Assembly (NCBI RefSeq): GCF_023091745.1
Contig: NC_068926.1
Span: 69,128,001-69,192,000 of the forward strand
Origin: Budorcas taxicolor
Taxonomy: Eukaryota; Chordata; Mammalia; Artiodactyla; Bovidae
Direction of reading: 5' to 3'
Length of the DNA stretch: 64,000 bases
Below, in pieces: positions 53,236-63,639 of the stretch (position 1 is the first letter of the stretch; every line of letters starts with the position of its first letter). Under the pieces are notes generated by a model. It did no database searches. It had not been told where the DNA came from and was given only the letters and a program-made list of their open reading frames with translations. Both the position numbers and the translations under genes were made by a program.

Positions 53236-54761
53236 GGACCTGACATTCCAGGTTCCTATGCAATATTGCTCTTTACAGCATCAGACCTTGCTTCTGTCAC
53301 CAGTCACATCCACAGCTGGATATTGTTTTTGCTTTGGCTCCATCCCTTCATTCTTTCTGGAGTTATTTCTTCACTGATCTCCAGTAGCATATTGGGCACC
53401 CACTGACCTGGGGAGTTCCTCTTTCAGTATCCTATCATTTTGTCTTTTCACACTGTTCATGGGGTTCTCAAGGCAAGAATACTGAAGTGGTTTGCCATTC
53501 CCTTCTCCAAAAAGATCTTCACAACCAAGATAATCACGATGGTGTCATCACTCACCTAGAGCCAGACATCCTGAAATGTGAAGTCAAGTGGGCCTTCAGT
53601 TCAGTTCAGTTCAGTCGCTTAGTCGTGTCCGACTCTTTGCAACCCCATGAATCGCAGCACGCCAGGCCTCCCTGTCCATCACCAACTCCCGGAGTTCACT
53701 CAGACTCAACATCCATTGAGTCAGTGATGCCATCCAGCAATCTCATCCTCTGTCATCCCCTTCTCCTCCTGCCCCTAATCCCTCCCAGCATAAGAGTCTT
53801 TTCCAATGAGTCAGCTCTTCGCATGAGGTAGCCAAAGTACTGGAGTTTCAGCTTTAGCATCATTCCTGTATATTGTCACCCTGCTTATTTAACTTATATG
53901 CAGAGTACATCATGAGAAACGCTGGGCTGGAAGAAGCACAAGCTGGAATCAAGATGGCCAGGAGAAATATCAATAACCTCAGATATGCAGATGACAGCAC
54001 CCTTATGGCAGAAAGTGAAGAGGAACTCAAAAGCCTCTTGATGAAAGTGAAAGTGGAGAGTAAAAAAGTTGGCTTAAAGCTCAACATTAAAAAAAACGAA
54101 GATCATGGCATCTGGTCCCATCACTTCATGGGAAATAGATGGGGAAACAGTGTCAGACTTTATTTTTGGGGGCTCCAAAATCACTGCTGATGATGCTTGC
54201 AGCCATGAAATTAAAAGACGCTTACTCCTTGGAAGAAAAGTTATGACCAACCTAGACAGCATTTTGAAAAGCAGAGACATTACTTTGCCGACCAAGGTCC
54301 ATCTAGTCAAGGCTATGGTTTTTCCAGTAGTCATGTATGGATGTGAGAGTTGGACTGTGAAGAAGGCTGAGCACTGAAGAATTGATGCTTTTGAACTGTG
54401 GTGTTGGAGAAGACTCTTGAGAGTTCCTTGGACTGCAAGGAGATCCAACCAGTCCATTCTGAAGGAGATCAGCCCTGGGATTTCTTTGGAAGGAATGATG
54501 CTAAAGCTGAAGCTCCAGTACTTTGGCTACCTCATGCGAAGAGTTGACTCATTGGAAAAAGACTCTGATGCTGGGAGGGATTGGGGGCAGGAGGAGAAGG
54601 GGACGACAGAGGATGAGATGGCTGGATAGCATCACTGACTCGATGGACGTGAGTCTGAGTGAACTCCGGGAGTTGATGATGGACAGGGAGGCCTGGTGTG
54701 CTGCGATTCATGGGGTCGCAAAGAGTCGGACACGACTGAGTGACTGAGCTGAACTGAACTG
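52711..54761 (+). mobile_element. BovB LINE, 5'-inverted (twin-primed) and rearranged
   Basis: An antisense segment (52,711-about 53,507) runs from mid-endonuclease back to almost the first base of the element. It then switches to sense from the RT-proximal region (from about 53,508). The sense part is broken by an antisense BovB 3' tail (about 53,598-53,866), resumes in RT (YADD at 53,984-53,995) and ends at the normal tail. AAAGCTTTTGG flanks the whole unit at 52,700-52,710 and 54,762-54,772. Confidence 0.9.
53598..53866 (-). mobile_element. BovB 3' tail fragment, antisense, inside the rearranged BovB
   Basis: 269 bases starting CAGTTCAGTTCAGTTCAGTC, the reverse complement of the BovB 3' end. 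It replaces about 595 bases of RT sequence present in the copy at 40,628-43,703 (42,218-42,812). Confidence 0.85.
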
Positions 54762-54772
54762 AAAGCTTTTGG

Positions 54773-55301
54773 GGGGCTTCCCTGGTGACTCAGATGGTAA
54801 AGAATCTGCCTGAGACCTGGTTCAGTTCCTGGGAAGGGAATGGCAACCCATTCCAGTAGTCTTGCCTGGAGAATCCCATGGACAAAGGAGCCTGGCAGGC
54901 TACAGTCCATGGGGTTTAAAAGAGTCAGACCTGACTGAGTGACTAACACTGGTGGCTCAGTGGTAAAGAATCCACCTGCCAATGCAGGAGACATGGGCTC
55001 CATCCCTGGTCAGGGAAGATTCCACCTGCCGTGGAGCCGCTAAACCTGTGTGCCACGACTACTGAACCTGTGCCCTAGAGCCCAGAAGACGCAACTACTG
55101 AGCCCGCATATCGCAGCTACTGAGCCCGCATACCGCGGCTACTGAGCCCGCTCTAGAACCTGTGCTCTGCAACAAGAGACGTCACCGCAGTGAGAAGTCT
55201 GTGCACCGCAACCAAAGAGAAGCCCCTACTCGCCTCAGCGTGAGAAAAGCCCCAGCAGCAGTGAAGACCCAGCACAGCCAAAACTACATAATTTTAAAAA
55301 G
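54773..55301 (+). mobile_element. Bov-tA plus CHR-type SINE
   Basis: Bov-tA at 54,773-about 54,950 (GGGCTTCCCTGGTGACTCAG), then a CHR-type SINE from about 54,951 with four 'ctactgagccc' repeats and an A-rich end. A third copy of the target sequence, AAAGCTCTTTGGG, follows at 55,302-55,314. Confidence 0.87.
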
Positions 55302-56208
55302 AAAGCTCTTTGGGAATTTGTATTTTTATCAGTTTTTAAGTGGGGATCCACAGGCGGTAATTTTCTAATTTTGTGAGCTCTTTATGAGTCTTTGTTCCCT
55401 TAGAAGGGGTTGCTTTTTCTTATTGATGAATTCCACAAAAGAATACACATAACAATATATGGCTTACCTGAATGCATTTTTTTCCCTGTGTGAAGGCCAT
55501 TTCTTACCTTTTGTGCTAACACATTGGATTTAAGTATAAATGATTTGTTTTTGAGAAATTAGAATGTAAAGTATATTAGTGCCCAAGTAAATGGGCACTT
55601 AAGTGTGGACTAGAAAGATATTTTCTGAAATTCCTTAGAATTCCTATGTATTCTAGTCAGTGGATTAAAACAAGAGCCTTTTCACTCAAAACCCTATTTT
55701 CTCCCACTAAACTCTGAAGTTTTGAATTTTTGAGGTATAGGCTGGTGATTTTCATATCATTACATCTCATGAAGCATATATGCCTTGTCTGATACAAAGT
55801 AGTGTTGGCAAGAATATCTTAGATTCTTGGAAATGGAGTTGATTATTGAAAACGTTGGAGGAGGCTCATTATCTACAGAAAATATTCAGACTTCAAAACC
55901 GCACATCATTCTCTTTATCACAGGGCTATAGTCCTTTTCACAAAGTTTCTTTTTGTCTAATAGGACATTTTTTTTCAACTAAATTTTCTGTTCTGCATTA
56001 CAGAACATAATTGTTATCCTCTGTTAACCATGAAAAGGAATGAAAGTTGGTTGACTTTCCCATCAGTCATATAAGTCATCTTTTTTTCATATATGAATCA
56101 CTCTTTAACATATCAGAGAATTATTTCCTTCCTGTTGTGAGTAGGAATAGCCACTCTGATGAGCTGTGTATGTATCACTTGTACATAAAGGGAAAAAGAG
56201 TGTATCGA

Positions 56209-56320
56209 TAGATGTTGCTGTTTAGTCTCTAAGTCATGTCTGACTCTTTTGAGACCCCATGGACTGTTGCCCGCCAGGCTCTTTTGTCCATGGGATTTCC
56301 TAGACAAGAATAGTGGAAGT
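56209..56320 (-). mobile_element. BOV-A/Bov-tA fragment, antisense
   Basis: Antisense BOV-A part: 'tctaagtcatgtctgactcttttgagaccccatggactgttgcccgccaggctc'. Confidence 0.8.
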
Positions 56321-56337
56321 CCATATTGATACATAGA

Positions 56338-56340
<3 letters not shown>

Positions 56341-56368
<28 letters not shown>
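56341..56368 (+). repeat. (GT)14 microsatellite
   Basis: Perfect GT dinucleotide run directly downstream of the SINE fragment. Confidence 0.97.
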
Positions 56369-56901
56369 AACAGCAGAAGAAAAGCATAGTGAGTAGTCTT
56401 AGGTAGTAACACTTTGGATTCTACTATTACTAAAGCCTAGCCTAAAAGAAGTCAGTTTTGTTGCTGTTGTTGTTTTTAAAAGAGTAAGACTGAGAGTAAA
56501 AAAAAGTGCCTGTAATAACCCGAAATAATACAATGTTATCATTATACTAAAACCAGTGTAATATTAGGTTAGGAGCAATCTTCTACTGTTTGGGAAAGTT
56601 TGTGAAGAGTTGGCATTAATTTTTCTTTGAATAAAAGTAAGCCATCTGGGTCTAGGCTTTTCTTTGCGGGTAATTTTAAACTTATTAACTCAGTCTCTTC
56701 AGTTGTATAGAGCTATTTAGGTTTTCTGTTACTTCTTGAGCCAGTTTTGGTAGTTTGTGTCTTTCTAGGAATTTATTATTTCATTTATGTTATCTCTATG
56801 GACATATACAGCAAATGACAAGGGATTTATATAGCACCTCTTTATAATGCTTTCTTACATTTTTGTAAAGTCAGTAGTAATTTTTGCTGTTCTAATTCAG
56901 T

Positions 56902-57035
56902 GGCTTCCCTGGTGGGTCAGATGGTAAAGAATCTGCCTGCAATGCAGGAGACCTAGGTTCGATCCCTGGGTCAGGAAGATTCCCTGGAGAAAGAAATGGC
57001 TACTCACTCCAATATTCTTGCCTGGAGAATCCCAT
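56902..57035 (+). mobile_element. Bov-tA SINE, 3'-truncated
   Basis: Sense tRNA head and part of BOV-A (GGCTTCCCTGGTGGGTCAGA to TGGAGAATCCCA), ending early. It sits inside the antisense L1. Confidence 0.88.
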
Positions 57036-57324
57036 AATTTGAGTCTTCTCTCATTTTCTTGGCTATAGGTTTGTCGATATTGTTGATCTTTCAAAGAAGC
57101 AGTTTATGGATTCATCAATTTTCTCTATATTTGTTTTTGTATTCTCCATTTCACGAATTTCCAATATAGTCTTTATCTCCTTTCTTCTGCTTGTTTTCAG
57201 GTTTAGTTTGCACTTTTCTAGTGTCTTAAGTTGGAAATTTAGGTTCTTTGAGGCATTTATACCTATAAACCTCCCTCTAAGCACTGCTTTAGCAATAGTT
57301 TTCTTCTGTTGTATCTTCAGTGAC

Positions 57325-57940
57325 TAAGCACAGCACATGGTTGCTTTACAATGTTGTAGAACAAAGTGAACTCGCTATATGTATGTGTGTGTGTATATAT
57401 ATATATATATACCCTGTCTTTTTTCCTTCCTCCCACCCTACCCACATTCCACCCGTCTTGGTCACGCAGAGCACAGACCTGAGCTCCTGTCTTACACGTG
57501 CAGGAGCACAGACATCCATCCCCGTCTCCCAGTCCATCCGCCTCTTCCCCGGCAGCCCAGGGCCACGCGTCTGCTCTCTCGCCCTGCATCTCTGTCCCTG
57601 CCTGGCACCTAGGCTTATCTGCACCATTTTTCTAGATTCCACATAGTCGTTACTATTTGATATTTGTTTTTCTCTTCCTGATTTCTACAGCAAGATCTTT
57701 TTTGACCCGAATCCTAGAGTAATGAAAATAAAAACAAAAGTACACAAATAGGATCTAATTAAACTTAAAAGCTTTTGCACAGCAAAGAAAACCATAAACA
57801 AGACAAAAAGACAATCTTCAGAATGGGAGAAAATATTTGCAAACGAAGCAAATGACAAGGGATTTATCTCCAAAATATACAAACAGCTCATGAAGCTCAG
57901 TATCAAAAAAACAAACAACCCAATAAAAAAAAATGGGTGT
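57325..57940 (-). mobile_element. L1 LINE, antisense with 5' inversion, nested in older L1
   Basis: 57,325-about 57,690 is an antisense ruminant L1 3' UTR ('ggttgctttacaatgttgtagaac', 'ctccttcccaccctaccc'-like and 'tagattccacatag'). About 57,690-57,940 is sense ORF2 sequence ('cttttgcacagcaaagaaaaccataaacaagac', 'ggatttatctccaaaatatacaaacagctcatg'). Read on the minus strand this is inverted upstream sequence followed by the normal 3' end. Confidence 0.75.
57380..57411 (+). repeat. (TG)n/(TA)n microsatellite
   Basis: Compound TG then TA dinucleotide run within the L1 3' UTR. Confidence 0.9.
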
Positions 57941-59194
57941 ATCTTCTCTTTTATTCATCTCAAATAATCTTCTGATTTCTCTTTTGATTTCTTCTTTGAC
58001 CTATTGGTTACTTAGGAGTATGTTGTTTAGTTTTCACATATTTGTGAGTTACCCAATTTTATTCTGTTCTTTTTTTCTAATTTTATACCACCGTGGTCAG
58101 AGCTAAAACTATAAAACTTCTAGGAGGAAACAAAATGTCCAACAAAATGTTTTTAAGCAGTTCCCTGAAAACACTAACAATAAAAGGAAAAATACTGATA
58201 TATTGAGCGTTATAAAAATTTAAAACTTCTCTTCCAGAAAGATATTGTTGAGAAAATGAAAAGGCAAGCTAAAAACTGAGTGAAAATAGTCTTCCTAAAT
58301 AAAAATCTGTCAAAGAACTTGTATTCAGAATGTATGACGTTTATATGTACAGATTATATTTATACAGATTATTTTCAGCTCAAGAAGACCAACCGCATTT
58401 GAAAACATGCCCAAGAATATGAACAGACACTTTACCAAAAAATATGTACCAATAGCCAAATAAGACATTAAAAGATACTTTATGTCATTAGTCATCCAGG
58501 AAATGCAAATTTAAAACCAAAATGTGATACTAGTCTGCATTCACTAGAAGGGCTAAAATTAAAATTGAGAATACCAAGTGCTGTCAAGGATGTGGATCTT
58601 TTGGAATTTTCATATCTTGCTCGTGGGTATGTTAAATGGTACGGCCACTTTGGAGAACATTTTGTCAGTTTCCTATAAAGTTAAATATTAGCTTACTGTG
58701 TGGTACAGCAATCTCACTCCTAGTTATCGAAGAGAAATGAAGACATATAATCACAAGAATATTGGAACACACATGTTCACAGTGGCTTTATTCATAATAA
58801 CTCCTAACTGGAAACAACTCAGATACCCAACAACAGGTCAAGGGATCAGTAAATTGTGGTATCTCAGTACAAAGGATTAGTAGTAGCAATAATAAGAATA
58901 AAGAATAAACAACTCTGCAAAACCGTGACCGAATTTTTAAAAAGTCAGATAAGAGTACATACTATATGATTTCATTTGTGTGAAATTCTAGATGCAAAAC
59001 TAATCTAAAATGAGAGGAAACAAACTGATGTTTCCCCAGGTGTGGGGGTTGGATGGGGATTTAGCGCAAAGAAGCATAAAGAAACTTTAAGGTGACGAAA
59101 TGTTCTCTACTTTGATTGTAGTGTGGTCACAAGGATATATACATTTATCAAGGCTCCTGCAAATGTATAATATGCTTAAAATAGATGGAGCAGT

Positions 59195-59338
59195 ATATGT
59201 GTGCTGTGTGTGCCAAGTCGTTTCAGTCATGTCCAACTCCGTGCAACCCTATACACTGTATCTCTCCAGGCTCCTCTGCTCATGGGATTCTCCAGGCAAA
59301 AATACTGGAGTGGGCTGCCATTTCCTTCTCCAGGAGAT
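59195..59338 (-). mobile_element. BOV-A/Bov-tA fragment, antisense
   Basis: Antisense BOV-A part: 'gtcgtttcagtcatgtccaactccgtgcaaccc ... ttccttctccaggagat', flanked by CAGTATA-like repeats. Confidence 0.82.
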
Positions 59339-59553
59339 CAACAGTATACATAATAGTATATAGACTTTGCCTCGTTACAGTTAAATTTTAAAAAGCAGTG
59401 ATCCATGGTATTAATTATTACCATTAAAGCCCTGTTGGTAACTGTTCCACATTGGAAAGAACCTAAGTGTCTCTCACGGAAAGACTGGCTCAGTCAGCTT
59501 TGGTAGACCAAGCAAATGAGGCGCTACGTAGCCATTAAGAACATGGTAGAGAA

Positions 59554-59765
59554 GGAAAGGGCTTCCCAGCCAGTGCCACCAGCCAGTGCAGGAGACATAA
59601 GAGATGCAGGATCCATCCCTCAGTCAGGAACGTCTCCTGGAGGAGGGCATGGCAACCCACTCTAGGATTCTTGCCTAGAGAATCCCATGGACTGAGGAGC
59701 CTGGCGGGCTATGGTCCATAGGGTCACAGAAAGTCAGACAGCAACTGAAGTGACTTAGCACAAAT
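59554..59765 (+). mobile_element. Bov-tA SINE
   Basis: Sense, diverged head (GGGCTTCCCAGCCAGTGCCA) and BOV-A part ending CTGAAGTGACTTAGCA. Confidence 0.82.
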
Positions 59766-60063
59766 GCAGAGAAATAACATTATTGATCTGGAGAAAGTAT
59801 TTGTACCTTTTTTGGTAAGTGAAAGTAAGATAAAACAAGCCACCTAATACTTTCCCAATATGTAATATAATTTTGGTTATACCATTAATTTGCAGTAGAT
59901 TCTTTCATCTATATAATTCTACAACAAGCCGAGTTATGCAGTAAGTCATGGTTGCTTTTCTTGCATAAATGTTTGTTTTTCCTGCAGTTAATAATTGTTC
60001 ATTTGCTTAGCTTTTTCTCTACTTATTCCTAATTCAATTCCTAACTCTCTGCAAATTATCTAG

Positions 60064-60245
60064 ACCTGCACTGTCCAAAATGGTAGCCGCTCACCACATG
60101 TGGCTGTTGAAATTTTAATTAAATGAGTTTAGCTACTCAGTCACCCACTTGTAGTGCTCTGCCTAGTGACTACTGTGTTGGGCAGTACACATGCAGAGCA
60201 TTCCATCTTCACAGAAAGACCTGCTGACAGTGCTGCTCTAAGACC
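60064..60245 (+). mobile_element. old DNA-transposon-like repeat, family not assigned
   Basis: 'gcactgtccaaaatggtagccgctcaccacatgtggctgttgaaatttt' is a common mammalian interspersed motif, probably a non-autonomous hAT element. I am not sure of the family name. Confidence 0.5.
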
Positions 60246-61715
60246 CCTCTAGGATATTCAGATGCAGTAGCTCTGTCCTCACTGAGAAATTTCTCCTGGA
60301 GCTTTTCACCTTTGACCAAATCTGCATGACTGCTCTGCCTGGTGCCTGCCTCTCATACTGAAATCTCCCTTCCGTAGCTTCTGGGGAATTCTGTGCCTCT
60401 CCTGTCTTAGACCTTTCATTTCCTGATTTGTCTTTCTCCCTTGTTTCTGTGGAGCCTGTCCTTTAATAACTTCCTTAGAGAGAGGTGATCGGTGATAAGT
60501 TTTTGAGATCCTTTAAGCCCTAAAAATATTATTTTACTTTACGTTTGTCCAGAAATAAAGGTCTAGGAGGACAATTATTTTTCATGAGAATTCTGAGGCA
60601 TTGTTCCTCAAAATATTATAGTTTCTGGTGTTTCTGTTAAGAATTTCCAAGTCATTCTGATTTTGAGCTTTTGTCTATTATCTGTTTTGTTTCGTTTTTT
60701 TTTCCTGTCTGGAAGCTGTTTCCTCAGATTTCTGAAATTTTATTAATTATTTTAATTAATTATTTATGTTTGTCACTCTGGCCAGTTTGAGTCTGGTAAC
60801 CTGGGTGCTCCTTCGGTTCTGGGAAATTCTCTTGAATTATTTCCTTGATGAAAATTATGTCTGCTCAAAACTCTCTACTCTTTCTTTCTGGATCTCCTAG
60901 TGTGATATTCAGATAGCAGACCTGCTGTATATAGTTATTCTATTTAAAAAGTCTTTCCTGTGCCATTTCCGCATCCCTGTGCCTTCATTCTGTGCTCTCG
61001 GGGGTGACTCCTAGCGTGCTAACATGGCCCCGTTCCTCTGTTGAGTCTTTGTTTGTGCTACTGTGTTTCTGTCTCCAAGAGCCTTGTGCCGCTGTTCTCT
61101 GGGTGTTCCTTCTTACGGTTAGGCGTCCTGCTCTCGTTCACACTCACAGAATGGTCTCTTATCTCAGGATATTGATACTCCAGATGCATTTCTTCCCTCT
61201 GCATGCCTTTGTTTCTTCTCTTTGCTTGCTGTTTCCTCCTCCACCCTTGTTCGCCTTCTCGACTTCTCTCCCTGCAGAGGCCAAAGACGGCTGGTGGTCC
61301 TTGGTTGGCTGCTCGTGCTTAAAAGTGCAAGGACTAGAAAGCTCTGAGCTCGTGGGCCTTCGCTGTAGAGTGCCACAATCAGGCCTCAGGGAATGCTCAA
61401 CATCTGTATTTTTAGATGATTCCTCTTGGTCACTTTCCTGAGTCTGTGTTGGTCTCTGCTGTTTTGGGAGCCAAGTAGAGATAGAGGGCTGAGGCTCTGT
61501 ACATTCACTGTGCGTACTTTCGCTTAATCCCCCCGTTTCCGGCGCCACAACCCTGCCTCAATTGTGATCTAGATCTCACTACCTTCTGCAACATTCTTCA
61601 GGGAATTTTCAGTTTTATGCCTGGGTGGGCAACTGTTTGGTTTTGCAAAGTTGAAGAAGGGGTCTGAGGAATCCAACTGCTTCATAAATGTCTTTTACTA
61701 GGTCTTTAGTTAGCT

Positions 61716-62026
61716 GCAGGCTTCCCTCGTTGCTCAGTTGGTAAAGAATCCGTCTGCAATGCAGGAGACCCTGGTTTGATTCCTGGGTCGGGAAGATCCG
61801 CTCGAGAAGGGATAGGCCACCCAGTCCAGTATTCTTGGGCTTCCCTTGTGGTTCAGCTGGTAAAGAATCCACCTGCAATGTGGGAGACCTGGGTTCGATC
61901 CCTGGGTTGGGAAGATTCCCTGGAGAAGGGAAAGACTACCCACTCCAGTATTCTGGCTTGGAGAATTCCATGGACTGTATAGTCCATGAGGTCGCAAAGT
62001 CAGACACGACTGAGCAACTTGCACTT
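61716..62026 (+). mobile_element. nested Bov-tA SINEs with 13-bp target duplication
   Basis: The first Bov-tA (GGCTTCCCTCGTTGCTCAGT) is interrupted at about 61,848 by a second (GGGCTTCCCTTGTGGTTCAG) that runs to the tail. TCTTTAGTTAGCT flanks the unit at 61,703-61,715 and 62,027-62,039. Confidence 0.88.
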
Positions 62027-62039
62027 TCTTTAGTTAGCT

Positions 62040-62256
62040 CCAGGTGGCGCTAGTGGTAAAGAACCCGCCTGCCAATGCAAGAGACAAAAGGGAAGTGGGT
62101 TTGATCCCTGTGTCGGGAAGATCCGCTGGAAGAGGGCATGGCAACTCATTCCAGTATATTTGCCTGGAGAACCCCCACGGACAGAGGAGCCTGGCAGGCT
62201 CCAGTCCATGGGATCTCAAAAAGTCGGACACCACTGAGCAGCTAACACTTTCACTA
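62040..62256 (+). mobile_element. Bov-tA SINE
   Basis: Sense copy beginning CCAGGTGGCGCTAGTGGTAA and ending CACTGAGCAGCTAACACTTTC, directly adjacent to the previous unit. Confidence 0.87.
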
Positions 62257-62369
62257 CCCACCATTCTCATTCCTTATTCCAAAAGCACCTGATGCTGAAA
62301 CTCTTTATAGTTCCCTGTACATGTGGGTAGTTCTCGGTTTGCCCCACTGCTGGTTTAAGTTACCAGCGA

Positions 62370-62656
62370 CACTGCTGCTGCTGCTGCTGCTGCTGCTAAG
62401 TCGCTTCAGTCGTGTCCGACTCTGTGCGACCCCTAGACGGCAGGCTACCAGGCTCCGCCATCCCTGGGATTCTCCAGGCAAGAACACTGGAGTGGGTTGC
62501 CATTTCCTTCTCCAACGCATGAAAGTGAAAAGTGAAAGGGAAGTCGCTCAGTCATGTCCGACTCTTAGCGACCCCATGGTCTGTAGCCCACCAGGCTCCT
62601 CAGTCCATAGGATTTTCCAGGCAAGAGTACTGGAGTGGGGTGCCATTGCCTTCTCC
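62370..62656 (-). mobile_element. BOV-A2 dimeric SINE, antisense, with (CTG)8
   Basis: Starts with CTG repeats (62,373-62,396), the antisense of the (CAG)n tail, then two antisense BOV-A monomers joined by the GAAAGTGAAAAGTGAAAG linker. ACCAGCGA flanks it at 62,362-62,369 and 62,657-62,664. Confidence 0.92.
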
Positions 62657-62794
62657 ACCAGCGATACTAGTTACCTCTTATCTGTCTGCTTTCCAGCTTC
62701 CAAACTCCCATTGCTCTTGTTTTCTCTCTTACTCTTCCAGTCCTTTGGGGTTTCTACTCTTAAATCTCTTTACTGTCGCTCTAGTGAGGTTTGG

Positions 62795-62911
62795 AACCCA
62801 CTCCAGTGTTCTTGCCTGGAGAATCCCAGGGACGGGGAAGCCTGGTGGGCTGCTGTCTATGGGGTTGCACAGAGTCGGACACGACTGAAGTGACTTAGCA
62901 GCAGCAGCAGC
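62795..62911 (+). mobile_element. BOV-A monomer SINE with 12-bp target duplication
   Basis: A single BOV-A unit from AACCCACTCCAGTGTTCTTG to a (CAG)n tail. AGTGAGGTTTGG flanks it exactly at 62,783-62,794 and 62,912-62,923. Confidence 0.92.
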
Positions 62912-63639
62912 AGTGAGGTTTGGGGAGGAAACTAAATAAATATTGATGGAGTGTCAATGTACCATTTCACCCAGAAATCAGTAAATGTACTCCTCAAAAA
63001 ATAAATATTTCAAGAATTAACTTTTAGGACCAGCAATGCATTTTTTTTTTCTTTAAGCATTTTGGTTTGAAGAATAATGGTTTGGTCTAACTTGCTTTAG
63101 ACAGGACTTCTCAGAATTGGTGAAATATTGCTTAACAATTTTAACATTAAAAATACTTCATAATCCTATAAAACTACTTTAAAATCACATTTAAAGTATT
63201 TAAGTCTGAATGAATATTAGCTCATAGTCTCCGACTTGGAAATAAATATCTCAGATGTGTAGAAGGCCACTGAATATAATAATGATATTATCTGAAAATA
63301 TTTGCATGTTTTAAATTTGTCATGCATACTCTGTCTTTTTGGAGCTTCTTGCCAGGACATCCATAGTCTCAATTTAGGGGAAAAAATATTAAAAGATAGT
63401 TTGAAAGTCCACCAAGATACTTTCCTATTAACTTAGGAGAACACACAGAGATAAATTCTTCCACTTGGTTTTGGGAGCTTTGTGTCACAATCCTGACTCT
63501 GTTCAAAAGCAGGACTTTGACATTCTTGTAGTAGAAAATGAGGAGGAAAATTTGGATGAAGCTGTTCAGACATTAGGTAGAAGAAAGCTTCGCGTGACCC
63601 TGCGCATCCTTCTAGTTAACTGTGCTCTTTCCATAGGCA

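Larger units (their letters stand above)
56560..58095 (-). mobile_element. L1 ORF2 region, antisense, with nested elements
   Basis: Reverse-complement L1 RT region: 'ccatctgggtctaggcttttctttg', 'gttgatctttcaaagaagcag', 'ctctaagcactgctttagca', then from about 57,941 'tctcttttgatttcttctttgacctattggttacttaggagtatgttg'. It is interrupted by a Bov-tA piece and by a second L1. Confidence 0.8.
58096..59860 (+). mobile_element. L1 LINE 3' half, sense, with two nested SINEs
   Basis: Sense L1: 'gaacttgtattcagaatgtatg', 'catgcccaagaatatgaacagacactttaccaaa', 'gttcacagtggctttattcataataa', 'gacgaaatgttctctactttgattgtag'. Split by SINEs at about 59,195-59,338 and 59,554-59,765. All frames are interrupted. 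Confidence 0.8.

Noticed and set aside
61159..61548. 129-codon minus-strand frame
   Set aside because: Gln/Glu/Ser-rich, no recognised domain, no splice or promoter context, overlapping a 149-codon frame on the other strand in pyrimidine-rich sequence that looks repeat-derived.
62373..62396. (CTG)8 as a disease-type triplet expansion
   Set aside because: It is the antisense of the normal BOV-A2 (CAG)n tail, short and shared by the family.
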